A stretch of 10,586 nt of DNA from an uncultured beta proteobacterium (GTDB taxonomy: Bacteria; Pseudomonadota; Gammaproteobacteria; Burkholderiales; SG8-39): NCBI GenBank assembly GCA_903868285.1, contig CAIPUP010000046.1:1-10586 (forward strand), written 5' to 3'. This document shows, one piece after another, positions 1 through 8,023 of the stretch (the first letter of the stretch is position 1; every line of letters begins with the position of its first letter). A program made the translations under genes and the position numbers. Below the pieces are notes generated by a model. It saw nothing but the letters and a program-made list of their open reading frames with translations. It searched no databases and had not been told where the DNA came from.

Positions 1-1223
1 CATCGCGTCGGGTGGTAGCCCAGCATTCCGAACGATTGTTACAAGCGACCCAGGGCTTGCGCCAGGCCTATGAGCAGGAACTGGAAGAGTCCGCAGAGCT
101 GCCGATTTTCCTGGTACTGGGGTTGTTGCAACTGCTCCTGCTGTGGCAGATGGGCCGTCTTTACCTGGGCGAGGAACGTGCTCGGCGCGCACATGCTGAG
201 CGACAGGCCGACATCGAGCAGACCAGAAATCAGGCCAATCAAAATGCCATCTTGCGACTGATGGATGAGATGCAGAGCTTTGCCCAGGGCGATCTGCGCG
301 CCCGGGCCACGGTATCCGAGGACATCACCGGCGCTATTGCCGACACTGTTAACTACACCGTCGAAGAGCTCTCGATATTGGTCAGTCGGGTCAATCAGGC
401 TGCAACCCAGCTTGGTCAGGCGAGTGCCACCGCCCAGCACACTTCGGCCGAACTGCTCAAGGCGGCCGAGTTGCAGCGGGTAGAGATCCGCACCGCCAGT
501 GCTTCAGTACTGAGCATGGCGCGCGCCATTAACGGTGTGTCAGGTAATGCCGCGCAGTCGGCAGGCGTGGCACGACAATCGTTGGAGGCCGCCAGCAAGG
601 GTGGTCGGGCAGTGCAGGACGCCATCAGTGGCATGGGTCAGATCCGCGACCAGATTCAGGACACCGCCAAGCGCATCAAGCGTCTGGGCGAGTCTTCGCA
701 GGAAATCGGCGGCATAGTCGATTTGATCGCCGGCATCACCGAGCAGACCAATGTACTGGCATTGAATGCAGCCATCCAGGCCGCCTCAGCCGGAGAGGCC
801 GGACGCGGCTTCAGTGTCGTGGCCGAGGAGGTGCAGCGATTAGCCGAGCGCAGCGCGCAGGCGACGCGTCAGATTGCCACGCTGGTGAAGTCGATCCAGT
901 CCGACACGCACGGCGCGATTGCTGCCATGGAGAAAAGTACCGCGGGCGTTGTCGAGGGGGCGCAGTTATCCGATGCCGCCGGTCAGGCACTGGCTGAAAT
1001 CAGTCAGGTGTCAACCCGTCTGGCTGAATTGATCGAGGACATTGCCAACACCACGCGTTCGCAGGCGGCTGAAGCCGGTGCCGTTGCGACTGGCATGGAG
1101 GGTATCCTGGCCATCACCCAGCAAACCATGCAGGGCACTGAACAGACAGCGCGTTCCGTGGGCGCGCTGGCACAGTTGGCTGACGGGCTCAAGAGCTCGG
1201 TATCCCGCTTCCAGACTGGCTGA
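1..1223 (+). CDS. pilJ: Type IV pilus chemoreceptor PilJ (methyl-accepting chemotaxis protein), 5'-truncated by the window edge
   Basis: This is the inner-membrane chemoreceptor of the Chp system, which feeds signals to ChpA to control twitching motility. The open frame runs to the left edge without a stop (first complete codon at 3), so the GTG at 12 is probably not the true start; about 407 residues are visible, against roughly 680 in full-length P. aeruginosa PilJ (from memory). A hydrophobic segment at about 99-172 (LPIFLVLGLLQLLLLW) is the second membrane span. It is followed by a HAMP-like region (about 250-400, containing GDLRARATVSEDITGAIAD, very PilJ-like) and a long helical signalling domain. 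The conserved hairpin tip (about 735-850) contains EQTNVLALNAAIQAASAGEA, then GRGFSVVAEEVQRLAERS. There is no C-terminal NWETF-type methyltransferase tether. The gene ends at TGA 1221-1223, 20 bp before chpA, so the two are probably co-transcribed. Identity is confident from the PilJ-type tip and the neighbouring chpA. Confidence 0.93.
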   Translation, partial: SRRVVAQHSERLLQATQGLRQAYEQELEESAELPIFLVLGLLQLLLLWQMGRLYLGEERARRAHAERQADIEQTRNQANQNAILRLMDEMQSFAQGDLRARATVSEDITGAIADTVNYTVEELSILVSRVNQAATQLGQASATAQHTSAELLKAAELQRVEIRTASASVLSMARAINGVSGNAAQSAGVARQSLEAASKGGRAVQDAISGMGQIRDQIQDTAKRIKRLGESSQEIGGIVDLIAGITEQTNVLALNAAIQAASAGEAGRGFSVVAEEVQRLAERSAQATRQIATLVKSIQSDTHGAIAAMEKSTAGVVEGAQLSDAAGQALAEISQVSTRLAELIEDIANTTRSQAAEAGAVATGMEGILAITQQTMQGTEQTARSVGALAQLADGLKSSVSRFQTG

Positions 1224-1243
1224 GCCGGTAAGCCAGCGCAGCC

Positions 1244-4200
1244 GTGACCGACCTCAGCGATAGCCCGGCGGCCTTGTCCGAAGGCGTGGATCTCGGGCTG
1301 CTGGGTTGGGTCAAGGGAGAGATTGATCTGGCCATGCGCCAGGGCCGTGAGGCGTTGGAACAAGCCGCAGCAGACACAACCGACCAGGCAGCGATTGGCC
1401 GCAGCATCGCGCATTTGCACCAGGCACATGGTGCTTTGTCCGTCGTTGGCTTGAGCGCTGTGCCGGTCGTTACCAAGGCATTGGAAGACTTGCTGCAGGC
1501 ACTGGCCGATCGCGAGCCAATGCGATTGCCTGATTATTATTCGCTATGCCTGCGCGGCTTCGTTCAGCTGCAGGCGTATCTGAACGCACTGACCGCAGGT
1601 AGAGCGCATCAGCCCATGCGGCTGTCCGGTCTGTTGCAGGCATTGCAGCACGCGGCCGGCATTACAACCAGCGATCCTCTGGCTTTGTTTTATCCCGATT
1701 TGCAGGCGCTGAACCAGGCCTACCTGGCGAACCTAAAACCGGCGCCGGCAGTGACAACGCCTCAGACGCTGCGCCAGCTGCGGGGTCGTTTTCAGGCGCT
1801 GCAGTTGCGCTGGATGCGCAGCTCAGATCAGGCTGCTGAGCCGACCTCGGAGTTAGTGTCGCTGGTCGCGGAACTGGAGCTGGCCGATCCGCCCCAGGCG
1901 CTGCTCTGGTGGCTGGTTGGTGCCATGCTGGAGTTGCTGCCAACCACGCCGGTTGTGTCGTTCGATGCACGTCTCCTGCTCAATCGTGTCGAGCAACACT
2001 TGGGGCGACGTATCAGCGGCGATTCGGCGCTGCCCGAAAGCTTGATGCGTGAATTGTTGTATGCCATCGGCATGACCGATGCGCAGACCGTGCCAGGCGT
2101 TGCTGCCAGCCCCAGACTGCAACAGTTGCGGCATCTTTTGCGGCCACTGTTGCTGCCCGGAGACGGGGCTGTAACCGATGCGGCGCTGAGGGCGGAGAAC
2201 GAAAATCCCCTGCTGCCACAGATACGTGATCGGCTGACTGCGGTAATCACCGCCTGGAGTGGCTACACCGCCTCGTCTGCGGATACCGATCTGCAAAACT
2301 TTCTGCAAGGGATCGAGGCCTTATCGGGCTTGGCCGGACCAGTCGCGCAAGCGAATGTTGCGGCGCTGGCAACCGATATCGCCGCGCTGGGTCATTGGCT
2401 GATGTCCGCGTCCGGGAACATGAGCGAGACCATCGCTCTGGAGGTCGCCACCGCATTGTTACTGTTGCAGCAATGGGCAGACCTCCCGCCGGCGGTCGAC
2501 CAGGACTTGACGCAGGAGTTAGCCCTGATGCGTGAACGTCTTGCCCAGGCTCGGCACGGTCAATTGCTGCGTACTGCGCCAAGCGCACCGCTGTTGCGCG
2601 ATGTGTCTCGTCAGGCGCAGGAAAAACTGTTGTTAACCCAGGTTGTGACTGAAATTCAAACCAATCTGCGATTGATTGAAACGGTACTGGAACAGTTTTT
2701 TCGCGACCCCGCAAAGCGGGAACACTTGAGCGTACTGCAGCTACCGCTAACGCAGGTGCTTGGTGCACTGGAGATGCTTGATCAGCCTCACGCGCGCCAG
2801 ACCATGCTGGACTGTGCCAAAGAATTTCAGCGTTTCGCCATGCCGGACTATCAGCCGCAGACGGTTGATTTCGAAGCTCTGGCCAATGCCCTATCGAGCC
2901 TGGGCTTTTATGTAGAGCAGCTGGTACATGGCAAGCCGGAAATAGTACTGGCCAGCCGAGCGGTCATAGCCAACGAGCCCGTGATTGCCAAAGCGCCATC
3001 GAGCGCGATGCCTGTTTTGGTCGTGGATGCTGAAGACCCTGCCTCGGTTATCACAAACATAGCCCCCGCCGTCACCCTCGCCGACCCTGCTGCCACGCAG
3101 GCTCCGTTAGAAGCCGAATCGACTGCCAATCTTGCCGAACTGGGCGCTGTCTATGCCGAGGAGGTAGAGCAAGTGCGCGCCCGCTTGCAGCGCGTCACTC
3201 AGCATTTGCAGCAGCAGGACGATATGGCAGTGGTGGATGAAGTGAGATGCGATATGCATGGCCTCAAGGGCGCGGCACGCATGCTGGGGTTAAACGATGC
3301 CGGCGATGTATTTGCTGCAATGGAGCAGCTATTGAGCTCGTATCCCGACAGCCCGCTGCATTCGCGACCCTCACCGGATCAGGCGCTGTGTCAGTTGCTG
3401 CTATCGGTGCAAATCTACCTCGTGGATTTGTTGCATAGCCTGCGTGGCGCACACACTGTCTCGACCAATGCCAGCAACACGCAGACCTTGCTTGAACAGG
3501 TCAGTGTATTGATGCGACGTGCTGGCAGCGTGACCGCAAATGGTACGGGCTACAGCTTGGATAGAGGGCCAGACCGAAATCTGGGTCGCAGCAGCGGAGA
3601 AAGTGAAGCGGTGGCGGGAACTGGTGTGGCAGCAACAGTCTCGGCAGTGATGGATGTCTCCCAGACCGTTCGCAGCTATTTCACTGCCGAGGCGCGCAGT
3701 CATCTGCAAGTACTACAGCTGCAGCTCGAAACCTTGATGGCACATGGTGTTCTGAACGCAGAATTCTCTCGGGCGGTTCACACCCTGCGTGGCATTGCTG
3801 CAACGGTCAATCACCAGCCGATGACGCAGCTGGCACAAGCCATGGAAACTCTGGCCCGACGAGCCGGGGCTACGTCATTGCCAGTGGAACAGCGCGACCT
3901 GGTGCTGGAGTCCTTGCGGGTGCTGGCAACGTTGGTGGACAGTGGGATGGCCAGTCGTGACGCGCTGCTTCCTGAAACGCTGATCGTGCAACTCAGCACA
4001 GCCAGTGACTTACATGGCAGCAATAAGGAGCAACTGCGCCAGGTGTCGCCGACTGGATTAGACCCGACGACTGCATTACACCCAGCGACCGCATTACAAC
4101 TGTCGACTGATGCGAGCGATATGCTTCAGGACGAGCTGGATATCGAGTTGCTGCCTCTGTTCTTGCAGGAGGCGACAGAGAAGCTGGCATTGATTGGTGA

Positions 4201-6475
4201 GTTGATGCGTCGGTGGCGTGCCGAGCCGGACAACCCTGCGCTCAGTAGTGCGCTCAAGCGCGAACTGCACACCGTCAAGGGTAGCGCCCGGATGGCGGGT
4301 GCCATGCGCTTGGGCGAGCGCGTGCACCAGCTGGAGAGTCTGATTGATGAGGCACAGACCCATGCCGCGATCCGACCCACCTTGTTCGATGAATTGGAGC
4401 AGAGGTTTGATGCGGTACTGAGCTTGCATGAAGCGCTAGAGACCCCCATCGCCATTCAGTCTGATATCGCTGCGGCAACCGATGCAGCCATCGCGGTGGG
4501 GGCTGCCGAATCTGGTGCTGCGATGCCGGCATCGGGCCCTGCGGCCTCCTCGCCGTTGCGAGTGCAGGCTGCAGTGATTGACCGTCTGGTCAATGATGCG
4601 GGAGAGTTGGCCATTTCGCGTAGCCGTATAGCAATGGAAATCAAAGCCCTGGGTTTGGGCATGCAGGAATTAAGCGACAACCTGGAGCGCCTGCGCCAGC
4701 AGTTGCGTGAAATCGATATTCAGGCGGAAACGAAGCTGCAATCGCGCAGGATGGAGCCGTCGCCTGCTGCGCATACATTCGATCCGCTGGAATTTGACCG
4801 TTTCACCCGCTTGCAGGAACTGACGCGGCTGATGAACGAGTCGGTTGAGGATATTGGTTCGGTACGACAGACCCTGAGTGAGGCTGTCGACCAGACACAG
4901 CAGGCATTGGATCATCAGACCCGTTTGACACGCGCCATGCAACAGGGGCTGATGCAGGTTCGCATGCTGCAAGTGGGTAGCATCGCCGGTCGGTTACATC
5001 GCGTAGTGCGCCAGACCGCGAAGGAGCAGGGCAAGAGCGCAAACCTGGAAATTCTTGGTGCAGCAGTGCAGCTTGATCGATCCGTGCTTGAGCGCATCAC
5101 CGCACCGTTTGAACATCTATTACGCAATGCCGTTGTGCATGGGATTGAATTGCCCGCCCGAAGGGCTGCGGCCGGCAAGACCGCTACCGGTGAAATCACC
5201 ATTTCGGTAAGCAACACCCCGAACGAGGTGCAAGTACTGGTTAGCGATGATGGTGCCGGGCTGGATCTTCAAGCGCTACGCCAGCGCGCCGTGAGCGAAG
5301 GCAGGATTTCGCTCGATCAAGTCCTCACCGATAGCGAATTGGGCAAGCTGATTTTTCTTCCCGGGTTGTCTACTGCAACTGCACTAACGCAGGCCGCCGG
5401 ACGTGGCGTTGGTCTGGATGTGGTTCGCAACGAAGTCGAAGCGCTGGGTGGACGGATTGCGGTGGCGTCAGAGGCGGGACAGGGAACACGTTTTAGCATT
5501 GGCTTGCCATTGACGCTGAGTTTGATGCAAGCATTACTGGTTCGTGCTGGCGGCCTGCTCTATGCCATACCAACCATGATGGTGGAGCACATTCGCCACA
5601 TTCCGCAGGCTGACATGCAGTCAGCGCGGAGCGCAAAAAAATTGGCCTGGCAAGGACGGCAGCTTGCCTATGCCGCCTTGAATTCTTTGCTGGGCTGGAA
5701 CGGCATGGCGGCAGCAAGGAGCACAGCTGCGGTGTCATCCGATGCCGGACTTCATGCCAAACCGCAATTAGACCTGCGCACCGATTCGCACCGGAGCTCC
5801 GTGCTGTTTTTGCGCAGTGCTGATCAGACGCTAGCGCTGGAAGTGGAGCAGATGCTGGGCGGCAGTCAGGAAATTGTGATCAAGCCGATCGGACCGCCGT
5901 TGACACGTCAGGCGGGTATCAGTGCTGCCACGGTCATCGGCAGTGGCGAAATCGGCTTGATTATCAACCCCTTACTACTGCTGCAAGGCCATGAAGCCGT
6001 CGAGCACAGCAGGCGCGCGGCTGAGCCAGCGGCCAGTCCAGACTGTGTGGTTGAGGCGGACACTGAGATAGTTTCCTCCGGTCTGCCAACCATCATGATC
6101 GTTGATGATTCACTTACCGTTCGACGCATTACCAGTCGTCTCTTGACCAGGCAAGGTTACAAAGTGATCGAGGCGCGCGACGGCATGGAGGCGCTGAATA
6201 CCTTGCAGAGTGTGCGCGAACTTACCCCGAGCAGCATGCCGGCGCTGCTACTGGTGGATATTGAGATGCCGCGTATGGACGGCTTCGAATTTACCAGCGC
6301 GGTGCGTGCTGAGCCCTGCCTCTCGCACCTGCCTATCATCATGATCAGTTCACGCACCGCCGAAAAGCACCGTTCACATGCCTTGCAGCTTGGTGTCAAT
6401 GCCTTCCTGGGCAAGCCTTATCAGGAACAGGAATTACTCGGTCATATTTCGGCTTTGGCTTTCACCCGGCCGTAG
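1244..6475 (+). CDS. chpA: Chemotaxis hybrid histidine kinase ChpA/PilL of the type IV pilus system
   Basis: CheA-like kinase that autophosphorylates in response to PilJ and passes phosphate to the PilG/PilH response regulators. It has 1743 residues. Domains in order: FimL/Hpt-like N-terminus (about 15-90, HLHQAHGAL around H59); a second Hpt-like helical domain without His (about 455-545); a Pro/Ala linker (about 578-630); Hpt with H672 (HGLKG); Hpt with H846 (HTLRG); Hpt with H1009 (HTVKG); dimerisation region (about 1106-1260); HATPase with N box EHLLRNAVVHG (1290-1300), DDGAGLD (1335-1341) and GRGVGLD (1386-1392); CheW-like domain (about 1428-1590); receiver (about 1616-1740) with D1621/D1622, phospho-acceptor D1672 and K1724. 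The GTG start is well fixed: an in-frame TAA lies at 1229-1231, the next in-frame Met is residue 31, and homology begins near residue 15. No clear Shine-Dalgarno is seen, so coupling to pilJ is likely. It is shorter than P. aeruginosa ChpA (about 2470 residues, from memory) and has fewer Hpt units. Confidence 0.93.
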   Translation: MTDLSDSPAALSEGVDLGLLGWVKGEIDLAMRQGREALEQAAADTTDQAAIGRSIAHLHQAHGALSVVGLSAVPVVTKALEDLLQALADREPMRLPDYYSLCLRGFVQLQAYLNALTAGRAHQPMRLSGLLQALQHAAGITTSDPLALFYPDLQALNQAYLANLKPAPAVTTPQTLRQLRGRFQALQLRWMRSSDQAAEPTSELVSLVAELELADPPQALLWWLVGAMLELLPTTPVVSFDARLLLNRVEQHLGRRISGDSALPESLMRELLYAIGMTDAQTVPGVAASPRLQQLRHLLRPLLLPGDGAVTDAALRAENENPLLPQIRDRLTAVITAWSGYTASSADTDLQNFLQGIEALSGLAGPVAQANVAALATDIAALGHWLMSASGNMSETIALEVATALLLLQQWADLPPAVDQDLTQELALMRERLAQARHGQLLRTAPSAPLLRDVSRQAQEKLLLTQVVTEIQTNLRLIETVLEQFFRDPAKREHLSVLQLPLTQVLGALEMLDQPHARQTMLDCAKEFQRFAMPDYQPQTVDFEALANALSSLGFYVEQLVHGKPEIVLASRAVIANEPVIAKAPSSAMPVLVVDAEDPASVITNIAPAVTLADPAATQAPLEAESTANLAELGAVYAEEVEQVRARLQRVTQHLQQQDDMAVVDEVRCDMHGLKGAARMLGLNDAGDVFAAMEQLLSSYPDSPLHSRPSPDQALCQLLLSVQIYLVDLLHSLRGAHTVSTNASNTQTLLEQVSVLMRRAGSVTANGTGYSLDRGPDRNLGRSSGESEAVAGTGVAATVSAVMDVSQTVRSYFTAEARSHLQVLQLQLETLMAHGVLNAEFSRAVHTLRGIAATVNHQPMTQLAQAMETLARRAGATSLPVEQRDLVLESLRVLATLVDSGMASRDALLPETLIVQLSTASDLHGSNKEQLRQVSPTGLDPTTALHPATALQLSTDASDMLQDELDIELLPLFLQEATEKLALIGELMRRWRAEPDNPALSSALKRELHTVKGSARMAGAMRLGERVHQLESLIDEAQTHAAIRPTLFDELEQRFDAVLSLHEALETPIAIQSDIAAATDAAIAVGAAESGAAMPASGPAASSPLRVQAAVIDRLVNDAGELAISRSRIAMEIKALGLGMQELSDNLERLRQQLREIDIQAETKLQSRRMEPSPAAHTFDPLEFDRFTRLQELTRLMNESVEDIGSVRQTLSEAVDQTQQALDHQTRLTRAMQQGLMQVRMLQVGSIAGRLHRVVRQTAKEQGKSANLEILGAAVQLDRSVLERITAPFEHLLRNAVVHGIELPARRAAAGKTATGEITISVSNTPNEVQVLVSDDGAGLDLQALRQRAVSEGRISLDQVLTDSELGKLIFLPGLSTATALTQAAGRGVGLDVVRNEVEALGGRIAVASEAGQGTRFSIGLPLTLSLMQALLVRAGGLLYAIPTMMVEHIRHIPQADMQSARSAKKLAWQGRQLAYAALNSLLGWNGMAAARSTAAVSSDAGLHAKPQLDLRTDSHRSSVLFLRSADQTLALEVEQMLGGSQEIVIKPIGPPLTRQAGISAATVIGSGEIGLIINPLLLLQGHEAVEHSRRAAEPAASPDCVVEADTEIVSSGLPTIMIVDDSLTVRRITSRLLTRQGYKVIEARDGMEALNTLQSVRELTPSSMPALLLVDIEMPRMDGFEFTSAVRAEPCLSHLPIIMISSRTAEKHRSHALQLGVNAFLGKPYQEQELLGHISALAFTRP
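4063..4098 (+). repeat. Imperfect 18-bp tandem duplication inside chpA
   Basis: Two adjacent 18-bp units (4063-4080 and 4081-4098) match at 15 of 18 positions; the differences fall at 4066, 4067 and 4072. The core GCATTACA is identical in both. The duplication is in frame and encodes PTTALH then PATALQ (residues 941-952), in the low-complexity linker between the Hpt domain carrying H846 and the one carrying H1009. It probably arose by slippage in an unconstrained linker. Confidence 0.6.
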
Positions 6476-7893
6476 CGTTCCAGTGTTTGCAGCCGTGCCT
6501 GATCATGTGCAATCAGTGGCTGTGGATAGTCCCGACCGATGATGCAATCCAGCCCTTGTTGCTCCAGCGCCGGCATTTGCCATGGCGCATGCAGCCAGCG
6601 CAAGGGAACTGACTTGAGCTCCGGGATATAGCGCCGGATAAAGCGCCCTTGCGGATCGAAGCGTTCCGATTGGGTCACCGGATTGAAGATGCGGAACCAG
6701 GGTTGGGCATCGCAGCCAGTCGATGCAGCCCATTGCCAGCCGCCGTTGTTCGAGGCCAGGTCGAAGTCGATCAACAGGTCGGCGAAATGCTGTTCACCAT
6801 GACGCCAGTCGATCTGCAAATCCTTGGCCAGAAAGGACGCCGTCACCATACGCAGACGGTTGTGCATATAGCCAGTCGTTGCCAGTTGACGCATTGCGGC
6901 GTCCACCAGCGGATAGCCGGTAAGGCCCTGCTTCCAGGCCTGCAGCCAGTCCGGCTTATCCTCGAATTGCAGGCGATCGTATTCGGGACGAAAGGCATGT
7001 CCCACCACATGTGGGTGGTGGTGCAGGATCTGGGCATAGAACTCGCGCCAGATCAGCTCCGATAGCCAGGTTGCGGCGCCCTCGCTATCCGGATGCTGCT
7101 GGCTGTGTGTCAACGCCAAAGCCGCGACACGGCGGATCGACAAGGTGCCAAAGCGCAGATGTGGCGAAAGGTATGAAGGCCCCTTCACTGCCGGGAAGTC
7201 CCGTTGCAGACGGTAGCGATCAATGCGCTGCAGGAAATCTTGTAACAGGTGCTCTGCGCCGCTGACTCCGGTGCGATATCCAAGATGTTCCAGATCGCCA
7301 TTTTCGAAATTCATGGAACTCAGCGTTGGAATTGGCTTGTGCCAATCAACACCAAAGGGCGCCAGCGCTGAAAAATAGCGCTCGACCGGATAAGGCTTGA
7401 GATAAAAGCCATCCAGCTTGTGGAGCCATGCTTTTTTGTATGGGGTAAATACGGAATACGGTTTGCCCTGGCCGGTGAGGACTTCGCTGCGCTCGAAAAT
7501 CACCTGATCCTTGAAGCTGACTAAGCGCCTGCCTTGCTGCTGCAAGCTGCGCTCCACAGCCGTATCGCGTTCCAGTGCTGCCGGTTCGTAATCATGGTTG
7601 ATGAACACGGATTCGGCGTTCAGTTCGGCAGCGAGTTGCGGAATGATGCTGCGCGCGCTGCCATGCCGCACCATCAGGCCTCCCCCCTGCGCCTGCAATG
7701 CGCCCGCTAGCTCAAGCAGCGCAGCATGGATAAACGCCACCCGGCGATCCTGCGGCGACGGCAGGTGGTCGAGGATGTCACGATCGAACACGAACACGCA
7801 CCAGACCGGGCCCCCGCCACGCAGGGCGTGATAAAGCGCCGCATGGTCCGAAAGGCGTAAATCACGACGAAACCAGACCAGGGAAGCGGGCAT
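6442..7893 (-). CDS. phrB: Deoxyribodipyrimidine photolyase (class I CPD photolyase)
   Basis: Light-driven flavoenzyme that splits cyclobutane pyrimidine dimers in DNA. It has 483 residues, against 472 in E. coli PhrB. The N-terminal antenna domain opens with LVWFRRDLRLSDHAAL; E103, in NHDYE, matches the E. coli Glu that contacts the MTHF cofactor. The C-terminal FAD domain holds LSELIWREF (W281, substrate side), GYPLVDAAMRQL, GYMHNRLRM and SNNGGWQWAASTG (N382, W386, W388), then FRIFNP. Compared with the E. coli electron-transfer triad W382/W359/W306, the first two are present (W386, W363) but the third is F310. The start ATG (7891-7893 on the minus strand) immediately precedes the conserved N-terminal strand; no strong ribosome binding site is visible upstream. 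The gene runs against its neighbours and its last 11 codons or so overlap the 3' end of chpA. The family call is very secure; CPD rather than cryptochrome function is inferred from close similarity to E. coli PhrB. Confidence 0.96.
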   Translation of the reverse strand: MPASLVWFRRDLRLSDHAALYHALRGGGPVWCVFVFDRDILDHLPSPQDRRVAFIHAALLELAGALQAQGGGLMVRHGSARSIIPQLAAELNAESVFINHDYEPAALERDTAVERSLQQQGRRLVSFKDQVIFERSEVLTGQGKPYSVFTPYKKAWLHKLDGFYLKPYPVERYFSALAPFGVDWHKPIPTLSSMNFENGDLEHLGYRTGVSGAEHLLQDFLQRIDRYRLQRDFPAVKGPSYLSPHLRFGTLSIRRVAALALTHSQQHPDSEGAATWLSELIWREFYAQILHHHPHVVGHAFRPEYDRLQFEDKPDWLQAWKQGLTGYPLVDAAMRQLATTGYMHNRLRMVTASFLAKDLQIDWRHGEQHFADLLIDFDLASNNGGWQWAASTGCDAQPWFRIFNPVTQSERFDPQGRFIRRYIPELKSVPLRWLHAPWQMPALEQQGLDCIIGRDYPQPLIAHDQARLQTLERYGRVKAKAEI

Positions 7894-7981
7894 GGGAAAT
7901 CCAGAAAGAAGGCGGTGAAGGCTAAAAGTCGATGGCGGGCGAAGCGCCTTGGCGATCGCTGGGGTTGGCGCCGAAAGAATT

Positions 7982-7995
7982 GCTGCTGAGGCAGC
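7982..7995. repeat. Small inverted repeat just upstream of the yqgE -10 candidate
   Basis: A perfect 5-bp stem (GCTGC and GCAGC) around a TGAG loop ends one base before the TACAAT hexamer. It could be an operator half-site pair or be meaningless; a 5-bp stem is expected fairly often by chance. There is no T-run, so it is not a terminator. Confidence 0.3.
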
Positions 7996-7996
7996 T

Positions 7997-8002
7997 TACA
8001 AT
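7997..8002 (+). promoter_or_regulatory. Candidate sigma-70 -10 element for the yqgE-ruvX-pyrR-pyrB-pyrC' operon
   Basis: TACAAT matches the consensus TATAAT at five of six positions and lies 21 bp before the yqgE ATG, giving a very short leader. The upstream -35 is poor: TTGCTG (7980-7985) is only 11 bp away and TTGGCG (7965-7970) is 26 bp away. If real, this promoter may need an activator or be weak. It is inferred from position and from the lack of any other gap in the operon. Confidence 0.35.
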
Positions 8003-8023
8003 AGTCGCTTACCCGTGCACACC

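Larger units (their letters stand above)
7894..8023. other. Divergent intergenic region between phrB and yqgE
   Basis: This 130-bp gap separates the minus-strand photolyase from the plus-strand yqgE-pyr operon and must carry promoters for at least one of them. It contains several short dyads: CGCC-TT-GGCG (7945-7954), the palindrome GCGATCGC (7952-7959), GGCGCC (7968-7973) and a GCTGC/GCAGC hairpin (7982-7995). I see no small gene. An open frame continues upstream of yqgE through this region, but its residues do not resemble YqgE. No convincing photolyase promoter could be picked by eye. Confidence 0.6.

Noticed and set aside
12..14. GTG at 12 as the pilJ start
   Set aside because: The frame is open to the window edge, and PilJ normally has a long periplasmic N-terminal region and a first membrane span that are missing here.
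1853..2308. Minus-strand and other-frame open frames inside chpA, such as the 151-codon one here
   Set aside because: All lie within the continuous 1743-codon chpA frame and show no family motif.
7982..7995. GCTGC/GCAGC hairpin as a rho-independent terminator
   Set aside because: The stem is only 5 bp, there is no T-tract on either strand, and both flanking genes start rather than end here.
7949..8023. In-frame upstream extension of yqgE with an earlier start at 7949
   Set aside because: The 25 added residues do not look like YqgE, the ATG at 8024 gives the family length, and the extension would run through the likely promoter.
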